NCBI RefSeq assembly: GCF_006575665.1
Contig: NZ_CP041253.1
Coordinates: forward strand, 2,703,001 to 2,767,000
Direction of reading: 5' to 3'
Length of the DNA: 64,000 nt
DNA from: Echinicola soli
GTDB taxonomy: Bacteria; Bacteroidota; Bacteroidia; Cytophagales; Cyclobacteriaceae
In this document: positions 35,607 through 44,218 of the stretch, piece by piece
How positions within the stretch are numbered: the stretch's first letter is position 1
Layout of the letters: every line of letters starts with the position of its first letter
The notes under the pieces: generated by a model
Database searches by the model: none
What the model saw: only the letters and a program-made list of their open reading frames with translations
What the model was told of the DNA's origin: nothing
Position numbers and translations under genes: made by a program

Positions 35607-37163
35607 TTGATGCTGGCCATGCTTACGCTGATATACGGCTGTCAGCCGGAAGAGTCTCCGGTGCCTGCCCCTGTCATAACAGAGGGCACTGGAAAGGAAC
35701 AGATGATCAGATTGGGTGATCAGCTGAAAAACCCCTATTCGGTGGAAAACATGGCCAAGGCCTACCAAAACCTTGTGAAGAATGATCCTTCCGGTGGTAT
35801 AGCCGGGGAGAAGATCAATATTGCCGCCACACATCTGTATATAAAGTTCAAACCCGCCAATGAGGATGAGCTGTCCTCCCTGAAGCGGGATTCGAGCTTG
35901 GTGCTATATGAATATCCCCTGGATTATGAAATCGAGGAAGGAGGGGGCTATTACCATGATCCTGAAGTGCCACTGGGAGTACCTACTTACCAGTATGTTT
36001 CGTTGCCCATCGATAAGGCGATTCCCGGAGGGGTGGAGCACGAAGTGCTGGCAGAGCTCTTTATCCCTGATGAGAGCGGGGACACTGGTGCTGCCAATGG
36101 ACGGATAGCATCGGAAGGTGCCGTCCAGCTGCTGGTGGACGAAGCCCTGAGGATAACGGGGAACCTTGATAAAGAACCATCCCCTGCCAATGGCCGTTTG
36201 ATGGGTAAGTGGAGGCCGGCGGGCCGGATACGTGTCTGGGACGATTCCAAATACCCCAATGGCTGGCGGGCTGTAGAAGGAGCAGAGGTAAGGGCCAGGA
36301 GATGGTTTACCACACACAAGGGGATTACCAATTATAGTGGATATTATTCCTGCAATGGGACATTTAGGAAGAAGGCCAATTACAGTATTGATTGGGAGCG
36401 GTACCATTTTAAGTTACGGGAAGGCTGGCTGGACGGAGCCGGCATCAATGGCCCCAAGCAGGAGGGCAACTGGAACGTGGACATCAGGGGTGACAAACAC
36501 GAGTTTCACGCACGGGTGTTTATGGCGGCTTACCATTATTACTATAAGGATATCAAGGGACTGAGAAGACCGCCCGAAAACGGAGCCTTCAAAACGCAGC
36601 TAAAGATCAGGTGCTACTATGAGGATAATGGAAATAAAAACGGCAACCATAATGCAGGGAGAAGATTCCTGGGACTGGGAAGCGCAATAAAGATCTATAA
36701 TCCGCAGAACGAAATGAAGGATATCTACGGTACGACCATCCACGAGCTGGCCCATGCCTCCCACTGGAAGATGGGCGGCGACTTTTACGATAATGCGGAG
36801 GATATTGTGGCAGAGTCCTGGGCCAGGGGAGTGCAATGGGAGCTGACGAGAATGGTATGGACTGGATATATACCAAAAGTATATGCCCGTTTAAATTATA
36901 CGGGAATCGTGCAGGACATGATCGATGGATATGGAACGAAAACGACATATGCCTGGTGGGATTATAGTAAGAAAGATTGGGGGAAGCCTAGAATAGAAAA
37001 ATCTTATTTTGATCAAGTTTCAGGCTATACCATCCGTCAGCTGGAAGATGCCTTGGCGGTTTCGCATACTTGGGAAATATGGAAGAAAACAATAAAAAAC
37101 GACTATGAAAACACTACGGAAGAGTACCTGTACGCTACTTTCAGTTATTGGAATACTAAGTAG
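35607..37163 (+). CDS. Lipoprotein zinc metallopeptidase-like protein
   Basis: The open frame from TTG 35607 gives 518 residues and begins inside a signal peptide (MLAMLTLIYGC, lipobox Cys); the true start is probably ATG 35564, out of frame through the C8 tract. A domain around 225-290 (GWRAVEGAEVRARRWFTTHK, NYSGYYSCNGTF) resembles carboxypeptidase-regulatory-like beta-sandwiches. A gluzincin-type site follows: HELAH (379-383) with Glu403 twenty residues later in DIVAESWARG. This predicts a surface-anchored zinc peptidase; substrate and exact family are unknown. The downstream lipoprotein gene overlaps it by 59 bases, so the two form a pair. Confidence 0.75.
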   Translation: MMLAMLTLIYGCQPEESPVPAPVITEGTGKEQMIRLGDQLKNPYSVENMAKAYQNLVKNDPSGGIAGEKINIAATHLYIKFKPANEDELSSLKRDSSLVLYEYPLDYEIEEGGGYYHDPEVPLGVPTYQYVSLPIDKAIPGGVEHEVLAELFIPDESGDTGAANGRIASEGAVQLLVDEALRITGNLDKEPSPANGRLMGKWRPAGRIRVWDDSKYPNGWRAVEGAEVRARRWFTTHKGITNYSGYYSCNGTFRKKANYSIDWERYHFKLREGWLDGAGINGPKQEGNWNVDIRGDKHEFHARVFMAAYHYYYKDIKGLRRPPENGAFKTQLKIRCYYEDNGNKNGNHNAGRRFLGLGSAIKIYNPQNEMKDIYGTTIHELAHASHWKMGGDFYDNAEDIVAESWARGVQWELTRMVWTGYIPKVYARLNYTGIVQDMIDGYGTKTTYAWWDYSKKDWGKPRIEKSYFDQVSGYTIRQLEDALAVSHTWEIWKKTIKNDYENTTEEYLYATFSYWNTK

Positions 37164-37569
37164 CCAGCTATTGTCATCCTGTGGGAGAGAAATGGTAGAT
37201 GGAGTACACTATGAGGAATATTATTTTGTAAATGAGTCTGATTATGAGATAACTATTGATGCATTTTATGAGTTATATGAGGCAGAAGATGTCCATCAAA
37301 CTTTTAGTTTGCCTAAGGGCGGTAATGTTGTTCAAGAGATAGAACTTTTTTTTGGAAGCGATCCTGTTATTGCCTATTCAGATTCCGTTTCGGTGGTGTT
37401 TGACGGCATCCGGGAAGCGGGTTTTTCCCACTTGAATATAGATTCTCCTTTTAATCTTCTAAATCCTGCCAATTCTACGTTTGAAGAAATAGCCCATAAC
37501 CGTGACCGGTACACCTATGTGTTCACAAATGAGGATTATGAAAACGCGGTGCCCATAGATAAAGATTGA
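37105..37569 (+). CDS. Small lipoprotein paired with the metallopeptidase
   Basis: This 154-residue protein has a signal peptide with lipobox (LLSVIGILSSQLLSSCG; lipidated Cys in SSC) and an acidic, tyrosine-rich beta-type body (VHYEEYYFVNESDYEITID). No known family is recognised. It starts 59 bases before the end of the peptidase gene, in a different frame, so translation is likely coupled. It may be an inhibitor, cofactor or substrate-binding partner of the peptidase; this is inferred only from the overlap. Base composition is AT-richer than the peptidase gene before it. Confidence 0.75.
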   Translation: MKTLRKSTCTLLSVIGILSSQLLSSCGREMVDGVHYEEYYFVNESDYEITIDAFYELYEAEDVHQTFSLPKGGNVVQEIELFFGSDPVIAYSDSVSVVFDGIREAGFSHLNIDSPFNLLNPANSTFEEIAHNRDRYTYVFTNEDYENAVPIDKD

Positions 37570-37749
37570 TCATTCGTCGTGTTTTCAAAGTGAGGTGAGT
37601 GATCAGGGGTTCCACTTTTAAAAAATAGTTGTTGTATAAATCACGGTTTCTAAGTTGTTGTCATCCCGACATGGGGAGGACAAGCTGGTGGATATCGGGG
37701 GACAAAGCGATTGTTAGAATGGCGTAGCTAGCGGAAGATGCAGTCTTTC

Positions 37750-37770
37750 ATCTAAAAACGATTTCTCTGG
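37750..37770 (+). repeat. Short dispersed repeat, copy 2
   Basis: ATCTAAAAACGATTTCTCTGG repeats 545-565 with one mismatch. The surrounding gap 37570-37883 has no credible gene; it contains TCATCCCGACATGGGGAGG-type words and looks like degraded intergenic repeat DNA. Confidence 0.4.
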
Positions 37771-37883
37771 GCGAGTGATGAAATCAAGGGTAGTATTTAT
37801 ATTATCCATCAGCTGTCAGGCACACAGGCGATAGCCTTGGGGATATGGATAAAATCTCAAATCTATCGTCTCATATCTAAAAC

Positions 37884-39452
37884 CTAAGGAGAGACTGGTC
37901 CTTTTGGTGCTACCATAAGTACTTTTTCCTGATCGACCATGACGGCACCGGCTGGAGAACCTTTTACCTTTCTGACGTATTTGCAAGGGGTGTAGATCAC
38001 CGCAGCAAGGGATTCGTTTTTGCTTTTGGAATAGTAGGCGGCTAATTCTGCCGCTCTTTCCAGGGTTGTTTGTGGAATGCTTTGGCCCGATTTAAACTTG
38101 ATGATGACGTGGGATCCTGCTACATCCTTGGCATGGAGCCACATGTCGTCCTTCCAGCTGTAATACCTTAGTATTTGGTCATTCACCTTAGCGGATTTCC
38201 CTACTAAAATTTCAAATCCATCGATTTCAAAACGCTTGAATGGGAGGTTGGTTTGGTCTTCTTTGGATTTGGCAGATAGTTGGTGGGTTTTGGAAAACTC
38301 CCTCAGTGCTTTGAAATTGTCAATAGTAGTCAGCTCTTCCAGCAAAGCCTCCAGTTGAAGGAAATACTCCTCTTTTTCTGATAGGTTTTTTTGTAGCTGT
38401 TGTACTTCTATTTTTCTGTTTTTGGATTTTCGATAGAGGTTTTCGGCATGCTTTTGTGGTGTTACACCTTTTTTTAGTCGAATGGAGATTTCCTTGTTTT
38501 GATAGAAATCAAATAAGGTGGCCGTTTCTGTTCCTTGGGGGATTTGGTGAAGGTTTGCCATGATAATATCGGCTATTTGGCTGGGAGGGGCACTGTTTTG
38601 AAGCTCGGTTAATTTTTTGGCGGTCTTTCCAAGGTATGCCTCTGTCCTTTTTTTCTGGTCTTCCAGCTGCTTGGTCAGGAGGCCTTTTTCTCTTTCGAAG
38701 GCTTGGTGGACCACAGCATATTGGAAGTATTCATTGCAGGCTTCGAGAGGATTTGCTGATGTGAAAATAGGGGCGGAGACAGGGAGCAAGGTAAGCTGGT
38801 ATTCATAGTCTTCTTTGGCAATGCTAAAAAGTGGTGCGTTTAGCATATCTATCATCTCCTGCATCAACTGCCATTTTGTAGTGAGTTCAGCTTCTATGTA
38901 ACCATGGGATTTAAGCCATTGGCGAGGAATCTTGCCTAGCGTAGGGAGGAAAGTGGATGCTTTTCCATTTTGCTTTAAAAACTCATCATAAGACAGGTCA
39001 AGGTGTTTTTCCAATTCCTCTAAGGTGATATTCTTGTCTTCTTTTAGTTCATTTCTGAAAAGAGCAATTGGTTTCTGTTCTTTGCTTTTATCAAATAGGA
39101 GGATGTTACTGCGGTTTCCGTGAAGTTTAAATAGCAAGGTCTTGTTGGATTTGAAATCGATCCTGAATGCCCTTTCAAAAGACAGTACACGAACACATAC
39201 CACCTGGTCTCCAATGAGGGCCGGGAATAAGTCCACGCTGTTTTTTTTGCTGCGCTTGTAGTCCTTTGGGAGGCATAAGCAGGTGTTTGATGGACTGAGA
39301 TTTGCTCGTATGTAGTGTGAGTGCTCATCATCAGCAAATCCCAAAACCAGTTCATCGCGGTGCTGTGAGAAACACGTGATGAGTTCCAGTCCATTCAAAA
39401 TATCGTCTACCTCTGGGCAGAGGAATTTCAAGAAATGGTAGTTAAGATGCAT
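37884..39452 (-). CDS. NFACT-family (RqcH/FpbA-like) RNA-binding protein
   Basis: The 522-residue protein has an N-terminal NFACT-N domain (1-200: the DELVLGFADDEHSHYIRANL and LLFKLHGNRSNILLFD stretches), a long central coiled coil (about 250-380), and the C-terminal NFACT-R domain with DDMWLHAKDVAGSHVIIKF. Bacterial RqcH binds stalled 50S-peptidyl-tRNA complexes and adds C-terminal alanine tails that mark the chain for degradation. Whether this protein does so is inferred from domain order. It follows the MBL hydrolase gene with a two-base gap. Family members in Bacteroidota are usually of this size. Confidence 0.88.
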   Translation of the reverse strand: MHLNYHFLKFLCPEVDDILNGLELITCFSQHRDELVLGFADDEHSHYIRANLSPSNTCLCLPKDYKRSKKNSVDLFPALIGDQVVCVRVLSFERAFRIDFKSNKTLLFKLHGNRSNILLFDKSKEQKPIALFRNELKEDKNITLEELEKHLDLSYDEFLKQNGKASTFLPTLGKIPRQWLKSHGYIEAELTTKWQLMQEMIDMLNAPLFSIAKEDYEYQLTLLPVSAPIFTSANPLEACNEYFQYAVVHQAFEREKGLLTKQLEDQKKRTEAYLGKTAKKLTELQNSAPPSQIADIIMANLHQIPQGTETATLFDFYQNKEISIRLKKGVTPQKHAENLYRKSKNRKIEVQQLQKNLSEKEEYFLQLEALLEELTTIDNFKALREFSKTHQLSAKSKEDQTNLPFKRFEIDGFEILVGKSAKVNDQILRYYSWKDDMWLHAKDVAGSHVIIKFKSGQSIPQTTLERAAELAAYYSKSKNESLAAVIYTPCKYVRKVKGSPAGAVMVDQEKVLMVAPKGPVSP

Positions 39453-39454
39453 GG

Positions 39455-40216
39455 TTATAGGCTGATGGTAAGGCCGTCATAGGCCAAGAATACATTGTCA
39501 GGTAATTTGCTTTCCACGTTTTGTTGGGAACCAAGCTTGTGGCTGATGTGGGTGAGATAGGCTTTTTCAGGTTTTATGGTGTCAATGAGCTCCAGTGCTT
39601 CGGAAAGGGTAAGGTGGGAAAGATGTTCTTTTATTTGAAGGGCGTTTAGCACCAACACTTTCGTTCCCCTTACTTTTTCCAGTTCTTTTTCCTCAATGTG
39701 TTTTGCATCGGTGATGTAGGTGAAATCTTTTATCCTATAGCCAAAGACAGGCAGTTTATAATGCATTACCAAAATAGGCGTAAATGTCGTTCCAAGCACT
39801 TGAAAAGGTTCGTTACTGATTTCATGGGTGACCACCTGTGGGACTCCTGGGTATTTTTTAGGAGTGAAGACATAGGAGAATTCCCGTTGGAGCTGATTTA
39901 GGACAGCAGGAGTGCCATAGAGGGGCATGTCTTTCATCTGCATAAAATTAAACGGTCTGATATCATCCATGCCAGCGGTGTGGTCTTTGTGCTCGTGGGT
40001 ATAGATGATGGCATCTAATTTACGGATACCTTCACGAAGCATTTGAGCCCTGAAGTCGGGGCCTGTATCGACTACGAAACTATTGTTGTCTACTTTTAGG
40101 TGGATGGAGCTTCTTAGCCTTTTGTCCCTGAAATCGATGGAACTGCACGTTTCGCATGTACAACCGATTACTGGGATTCCTTGTGATGTTCCTGTTCCTA
40201 GAAAAGTAACTTTCAT
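39455..40216 (-). CDS. MBL-fold metallo-hydrolase, PhnP-like
   Basis: This 253-residue protein begins MKVTFLGTGTSQGIPVIGC, with the zinc-binding cysteines CTCETC close behind, typical of PhnP-like phosphodiesterases. The metallo-beta-lactamase motif is THEHKDHTAGMDD (HxHxDH). Further ligands appear as Asp in YITDAKH and His in YLTHISH. PhnP cleaves cyclic ribose phosphate in phosphonate breakdown, but no phn genes are present, so the substrate here is unknown. Its stop is two bases from the NFACT start, so they form an operon. Confidence 0.88.
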   Translation of the reverse strand: MKVTFLGTGTSQGIPVIGCTCETCSSIDFRDKRLRSSIHLKVDNNSFVVDTGPDFRAQMLREGIRKLDAIIYTHEHKDHTAGMDDIRPFNFMQMKDMPLYGTPAVLNQLQREFSYVFTPKKYPGVPQVVTHEISNEPFQVLGTTFTPILVMHYKLPVFGYRIKDFTYITDAKHIEEKELEKVRGTKVLVLNALQIKEHLSHLTLSEALELIDTIKPEKAYLTHISHKLGSQQNVESKLPDNVFLAYDGLTISL

Positions 40217-40274
40217 TTGTTTTTCGTTGTTCTTATATCTACAGTTTTCTTGTGCTGTAAAAGAGAAGAGGAGG

Positions 40275-40330
40275 TGATCATAAACACAGGAGGCTAGGTG
40301 CTCCCAGGTACAGGTGGAGTTTGATGATCA
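40275..40330. repeat. Inverted repeat upstream of the MBL gene
   Basis: TGATCATAAAC (40275-40285) and GTTTGATGATCA (40319-40330) are inverted copies with one bulged base. There is no T tract, so its role is unclear. It overlaps the stop codon of the small gene at 40328. Confidence 0.3.
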
Positions 40331-40606
40331 GAGCTTCAGTTCGGTTTGCTGTAGCTCGGTATAGAAGTCTTGGTTCTTTTTGTTTTTAAATTCCTTAGGA
40401 TTAAAATCAAGCTCTTTCAGGATATCTATTAGGGTGTTTATCTTCCCTTCTAACGTGTAATATTTATTGATTATTACGACTTTGGTGTCTTTTAAGATAC
40501 AATAGCCTGACTTGAAGTTCCCTTTTTCATACCGAAGCATATAATCCGATTCAGCAAAAAGGCTTTCTATTTTGTCCAAATAATTTTTTGTGTACTTTAT
40601 TGCCAT
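40328..40606 (-). CDS. Conserved small protein downstream of response regulators
   Basis: The 92-residue soluble protein has no signal peptide and a mixed charged/aromatic sequence (KYTKNYLDKIESLFAESDY, YEKGNFKSGYCILKDTKVV). The pattern looks well conserved and I have seen very similar small proteins in Bacteroidota genomes, but I know of no assigned function. It follows the single-domain response regulator by 20 bases and is likely co-transcribed with both REC genes. A link to the phosphorelay is possible from position only. Confidence 0.7.
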   Translation of the reverse strand: MAIKYTKNYLDKIESLFAESDYMLRYEKGNFKSGYCILKDTKVVIINKYYTLEGKINTLIDILKELDFNPKEFKNKKNQDFYTELQQTELKL

Positions 40607-40626
40607 CAGGAAAATCCAATAAGGGG

Positions 40627-41010
40627 TTATTTTGGTCCAAGGTGTTTTTTGACCGTGGATAACAGGAGGTCGTAGTCCAGTGGCTTTTGAAGGTAGTCAT
40701 TGAGTCCGGCCTGTTTGAAATCCTCCATGGAGTAATTTTTATAATTGCCTGTGATGGCTATGACGGGAATAGCAGCTTTTTTAGGGTCATTGAGTGCCCT
40801 GATGGCCTTGGTACATTCGATACCGTCCATTTGAGGCATATTTATATCCATAAGGATTAAATCATAATCTGCCTCTGCCAGTTTATCCAGAACTTGTTTA
40901 CCATTTTTGACTGCGGTAATTTCGTAATTTTCAAACAGCAGAACGTTTTTAGTCAGGTTGATGATCACCGAACTATCTTCAGCTACTAAAACTTTTTTGT
41001 TCTCGCTCAT
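40627..41010 (-). CDS. Single-domain response regulator (CheY-like)
   Basis: The 127-residue REC domain receives a phosphoryl group at Asp55 (LILMDINMPQMDG), with the acidic pocket AEDSS at the N-terminus, the switch Thr in VIAITG and the conserved Lys in LQKPLDY. It has no output domain. It is two bases after the stop of the REC-HPt gene, so they are one operon. No histidine kinase lies nearby; the phosphate donor must be encoded elsewhere or be the HPt partner. Confidence 0.92.
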   Translation of the reverse strand: MSENKKVLVAEDSSVIINLTKNVLLFENYEITAVKNGKQVLDKLAEADYDLILMDINMPQMDGIECTKAIRALNDPKKAAIPVIAITGNYKNYSMEDFKQAGLNDYLQKPLDYDLLLSTVKKHLGPK

Positions 41011-41012
41011 TT

Positions 41013-41759
41013 TTAAGATAGGTTGTTTAATTCTTTCAAATGCGATTTGAATACCTTGAGTTGATCTTGTAACGTTAAATAATCTTCAATAATACCATTA
41101 TATTCTGAGTCTTTTAATTTTTGTTCCAAAATACTGGAGTGCTTAAACAATATCCTTGCTCCTAAGGTACCAGAGTTTCCTTTTAATATATGAAGTTTTT
41201 CGGCAATTTCTGAATAATTCCCCTGATCAATTAACAATTTGATTTCATCCAAGAGTGTCTGGCCTTCATCAAAAAAGTCTTCATACACTGTTTTGATGTC
41301 TTCACTTGTATTGTATTTTTTTAGTTGGTCGTATACTTTTTGGTCAAGTATATCTTGTTCGTTACTTGACGGATGATCAGAAGGGTTCAAGGATTTTTTG
41401 TGTAAGTGATTGCTGATGCTTTCCAGAAGGTCCTTTGGTTTTACGGGTTTATCGATAAAGTCGTCAAAACCTGCCGATAAAAAATAGTCACGGTCTGTTT
41501 GGTCAGAATAGGCCGATATGGCAATGACCGGGGCAGCGGTAAGTCCTTCGGATTTAATGATTTTTAGTGCTGTGATGCCATCCATTACGGGCATTTGGAT
41601 ATCCATTAGGATAAGGTCAAACCTTTCACATTTTATTTTATCAATAGCATCCTGGCCATTTTCTGCGGATGAAAACGGGAAATTGTGACAGATGATGTTT
41701 TCAAAAACTTTTCTGTTCAGATTGTTGTCGTCTACTATTAATATCCTTTTGTTTTCCAT
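41013..41759 (-). CDS. Response regulator with C-terminal HPt domain
   Basis: The 248-residue protein joins a REC domain (1-120; phospho-acceptor Asp53 in LILMDIQMPVMDG, Lys104 in FIDKPVKP) to a histidine phosphotransfer domain (about 135-245; His190 in LHILKGNSGTLGA, the HxxKGxS-type motif). This arrangement passes phosphate between REC and HPt without a kinase or output domain. Together with the next gene it resembles the detached C-terminal half of a hybrid sensor kinase. It is divergent from miaA. Confidence 0.9.
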   Translation of the reverse strand: MENKRILIVDDNNLNRKVFENIICHNFPFSSAENGQDAIDKIKCERFDLILMDIQMPVMDGITALKIIKSEGLTAAPVIAISAYSDQTDRDYFLSAGFDDFIDKPVKPKDLLESISNHLHKKSLNPSDHPSSNEQDILDQKVYDQLKKYNTSEDIKTVYEDFFDEGQTLLDEIKLLIDQGNYSEIAEKLHILKGNSGTLGARILFKHSSILEQKLKDSEYNGIIEDYLTLQDQLKVFKSHLKELNNLS

Positions 41760-41810
41760 GACCTAATCCTCTAATTTTGGGCCATTGGTTCCCTTAATTT
41801 ATGTGATGGT

Positions 41811-42728
41811 TTGTTGATAAAAAATAATAAATATCTTCTTGTGGTAGCTGGTCCTACAGCAGTAGGAAAAACTGATTTGTGCATAAAACTAGCTAAAAAA
41901 TTTAAAACCGCTATTATATCTTCTGATAGTCGGCAATTTTATAAAGAAACGGACATTGGCACAGCTAAACCCTCCGCTGCTGAAATGCAGGATGTTCCTC
42001 ATTATTTTGTAAATAACTTGTCCATTCACGATGATTATGATGTAAGGAAGTTTGAAAAAGATGCCCTGTTGGTTTTAAATAATTTATTTGAAATGCATAA
42101 TGTGGTCATCATGACGGGAGGCTCAGGGCTCTATATAGATGCCGTTTGTAATGGATTCGATGAGATTCCAGCTATCGATCCAAGTATTAGAAAATCCCTT
42201 AATCAATTGTATCAGGAAAAAGGAATCACTGCTTTGCAGGAAAAGCTCGCGGAATTGGATTCAGATTATTATAAGCAGGTGGATGTCAATAATCCGCAGC
42301 GTTTGATCAGGGGCTGCGAGGTGACTATGGGGACAGGGAAGCCTTTTAGTAGCTATCGCAAAAAAGAAAAGGTCAGAAGGCCCTTTCAGGTGATCAAAGT
42401 GGGGCTGCAGCGAGAGCGGCAAGAACTCTATCACCGTATTAATCTGCGGATGGATCAGATGATTGCAGCAGGATTGTTTGAAGAAGCAGCAGGATTGTAT
42501 CCGCAGCGTTACTTAAATGCCTTGCAAACGGTCGGGTATTCTGAAATATTTGGCTATTTGGATGGGGAGTATGATAAAGAAGAAGCTGAAAGATTGCTCA
42601 AAAGGAACTCCAGAAGGTATGCCAAAAGACAGATGACTTGGTTCAGAAGAGATGAGGAAATACAGTGGTTTTCCCCTGATGAGTATGAAAGAGTGGAGGC
42701 CTATGTGGAGGATCAAATGACCCGTTGA
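41811..42728 (+). CDS. miaA: tRNA dimethylallyltransferase MiaA
   Basis: MiaA adds a dimethylallyl group to A37 of tRNAs reading codons that start with U. The 305-residue protein has the P-loop VVAGPTAVGKTDL, the ISSDSRQFYKETDIGTAKPS segment (catalytic Asp/Arg region) and MTGGSGLYIDAV. The C-terminal part KRNSRRYAKRQMTWFRR is also diagnostic. The start is TTG 41811 (or 41814); no ATG is available in frame before the P-loop. The 3' end overlaps the convergent small membrane gene by 16 bases. Confidence 0.96.
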   Translation: MLIKNNKYLLVVAGPTAVGKTDLCIKLAKKFKTAIISSDSRQFYKETDIGTAKPSAAEMQDVPHYFVNNLSIHDDYDVRKFEKDALLVLNNLFEMHNVVIMTGGSGLYIDAVCNGFDEIPAIDPSIRKSLNQLYQEKGITALQEKLAELDSDYYKQVDVNNPQRLIRGCEVTMGTGKPFSSYRKKEKVRRPFQVIKVGLQRERQELYHRINLRMDQMIAAGLFEEAAGLYPQRYLNALQTVGYSEIFGYLDGEYDKEEAERLLKRNSRRYAKRQMTWFRRDEEIQWFSPDEYERVEAYVEDQMTR

Positions 42729-43045
42729 CCAGTAAGTTTGGCCACCAGGCTATAGGGCTTAGTCTGGACCAATTCATTGTATTGGTGTTTGAGTAGTTTG
42801 ATTTGGCCAAGTTGGCGCTTGAAGGTTTGGGCATCAGGATGGCCGGTGACGAGAAGGGATTGAATGTCTCTTTCCAGTACCGTAATATCCCCAGTTTTAT
42901 CAAGGGGTTCCGCTACAAGTTTTTGCTGAAGCCCTAGCAGAGCAGCTTTATATTGTTCCTTTTTTTGGTTGATGCTATAACTGACCACCATGCCAAAGAG
43001 CAATATAAAGCCTGCTAAGGTGAGTAATATTGGAATAAACCCCAT
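42713..43045 (-). CDS. Small single-helix membrane protein with coiled coil
   Basis: The 110-residue protein has one N-terminal membrane helix (FIPILLTLAGFILLFGMVV) followed by a Lys/Glu/Gln-rich helical, coiled-coil-prone domain. No family is recognised. It directly follows pfkA (two-base gap) and would be co-transcribed with it. Its end overlaps miaA by 16 bases in the opposite direction. It may be a membrane-anchored scaffold; that is a guess. Confidence 0.7.
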   Translation of the reverse strand: MGFIPILLTLAGFILLFGMVVSYSINQKKEQYKAALLGLQQKLVAEPLDKTGDITVLERDIQSLLVTGHPDAQTFKRQLGQIKLLKHQYNELVQTKPYSLVAKLTGQRVI

Positions 43046-43047
43046 GT

Positions 43048-44022
43048 TTAGATACTTAAGATTTCGATAAGTTTTAGGGTGTCTCTATTTAAGGGTTTGT
43101 TTTTGGTGATACAGTCTTCAAAGCTGGTGTAGGCCACTTCGTCATGGATGATACCGGCCATGCAATTGGCTTTACCGCTCATAAGGCCTTCCACTGCAGC
43201 CATGCCGCACCTACTTGCGAGCATCCTGTCTTTTCCGGTAGGGCTTCCTCCTCGCTGGATGTGTCCAAGCGTAGTGACTTTGAAGTCTTTCGTGTCGTCA
43301 TCGATGATGTTTTTGACCTTCTCCATGATTTCAGCAGCACTGCCTTCTTCATCACCTTCGGCCACTACGATGACGCTGGACGTTTTGGTTTTACGAGAGC
43401 CTTTAAGTTTCTCTACTACTTCATGAAGGGTGGTTTTGGTTTCTGGTACCATTACCATTTCCGCTCCACCTCCAAGGCCACACTCTACGGCGATGTAACC
43501 GCTGTCCCTACCCATCACTTCGATAAAAAAGATACGGTCGTGCGCTGCAGCAGTATCCCTGATTTTATCGATTGCTTCCAAGGCAGTATTAATGGCCGTG
43601 TCAAATCCGATGGTAAAGTCAGTGCCATAAATATCATTATCTATCGTGCCAGGGCATCCAATAGTAGGAATTCCATATTCCTCATAAAACATCTTGGCTC
43701 CGGTAAAAGTACCGTCTCCACCTATGGCGACAAGCCCTTCGATCCCGTGTTTTTGTAATTGTTCGTAGGCTAGTTTCCGACCTTCTTTGGTGCGGAATTT
43801 TTCACTACGGGCTGATTTAAGGATGGTACCTCCACGCTGGACAATATTGCTTACAGCATGGGATTCCATTTTTTTAATCTCGCCATTGATCATGCCATCG
43901 TAGCCGTACATAATTCCGTACATTTCCATTCCATGGAAAATCCCGGTACGGACCACAGCCCTGATGCAAGCATTCATGCCAGGCGCATCTCCTCCCGAGG
44001 TTAATACAGCAATTTTCTTCAT
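43048..44022 (-). CDS. pfkA: 6-phosphofructokinase (ATP-dependent)
   Basis: PfkA phosphorylates fructose 6-phosphate to fructose 1,6-bisphosphate, the committed step of glycolysis. The 324-residue protein has the ATP-binding loop LTSGGDAPGMN, GGDGTFTGA, the catalytic block PGTIDNDIYGTDFTIGFDTA (Asp base in TIDND), and the substrate motif MGRDSGYIA. The Gly in GGDGT fits ATP rather than pyrophosphate use. The ORF is open to 44064, but the ATG at 44022 (MKKIAVLTSGG) is the normal start. It heads a two-gene unit. Confidence 0.97.
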   Translation of the reverse strand: MKKIAVLTSGGDAPGMNACIRAVVRTGIFHGMEMYGIMYGYDGMINGEIKKMESHAVSNIVQRGGTILKSARSEKFRTKEGRKLAYEQLQKHGIEGLVAIGGDGTFTGAKMFYEEYGIPTIGCPGTIDNDIYGTDFTIGFDTAINTALEAIDKIRDTAAAHDRIFFIEVMGRDSGYIAVECGLGGGAEMVMVPETKTTLHEVVEKLKGSRKTKTSSVIVVAEGDEEGSAAEIMEKVKNIIDDDTKDFKVTTLGHIQRGGSPTGKDRMLASRCGMAAVEGLMSGKANCMAGIIHDEVAYTSFEDCITKNKPLNRDTLKLIEILSI

Positions 44023-44051
44023 CGGTTTAATTATAGGTTTTAATAGTGAGC

Positions 44052-44059
44052 CAAAATTA
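44052..44059 (-). promoter_or_regulatory. Candidate -7 box for pfkA
   Basis: Minus-strand TAATTTTG matches TAnnTTTG and lies 29 bases before the start codon. No clear TTG at the -33 distance. Confidence 0.35.
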
Positions 44060-44189
44060 AGCATTAATGAATGGAATAGTAATTAAATGGATAAATCTTT
44101 TAGCGTGAACGCTATCCTTTGCATGAGATTTAGGCAAAGGTTGTGTTTGAATTAAACTGGTTAAAAATACGATTTTTTGGTCATTTTTT

Positions 44190-44218
44190 TTGAGATATCA
44201 AATGCTTTATTATATTTG
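44190..44218 (+). promoter_or_regulatory. Candidate promoter of the CHU_C protein gene
   Basis: TTG (44190-44192), an 18-base spacer and TATATTTG (44211-44218) fit the Bacteroidota consensus exactly. The surrounding word AATGCTTTATTATATTTG is closely related to the box before the epimerase gene (AATGCTTTTTATTATATTTG, 48548-48567), hinting at shared control. The leader to ATG 44355 is about 135 bases. The gap 44023-44354 holds this and the pfkA box and no gene. Confidence 0.5.

Noticed and set aside
39455..40216. PhnP of a phosphonate pathway
   Set aside because: No other phn gene is present, so only a PhnP-like MBL hydrolase is called.
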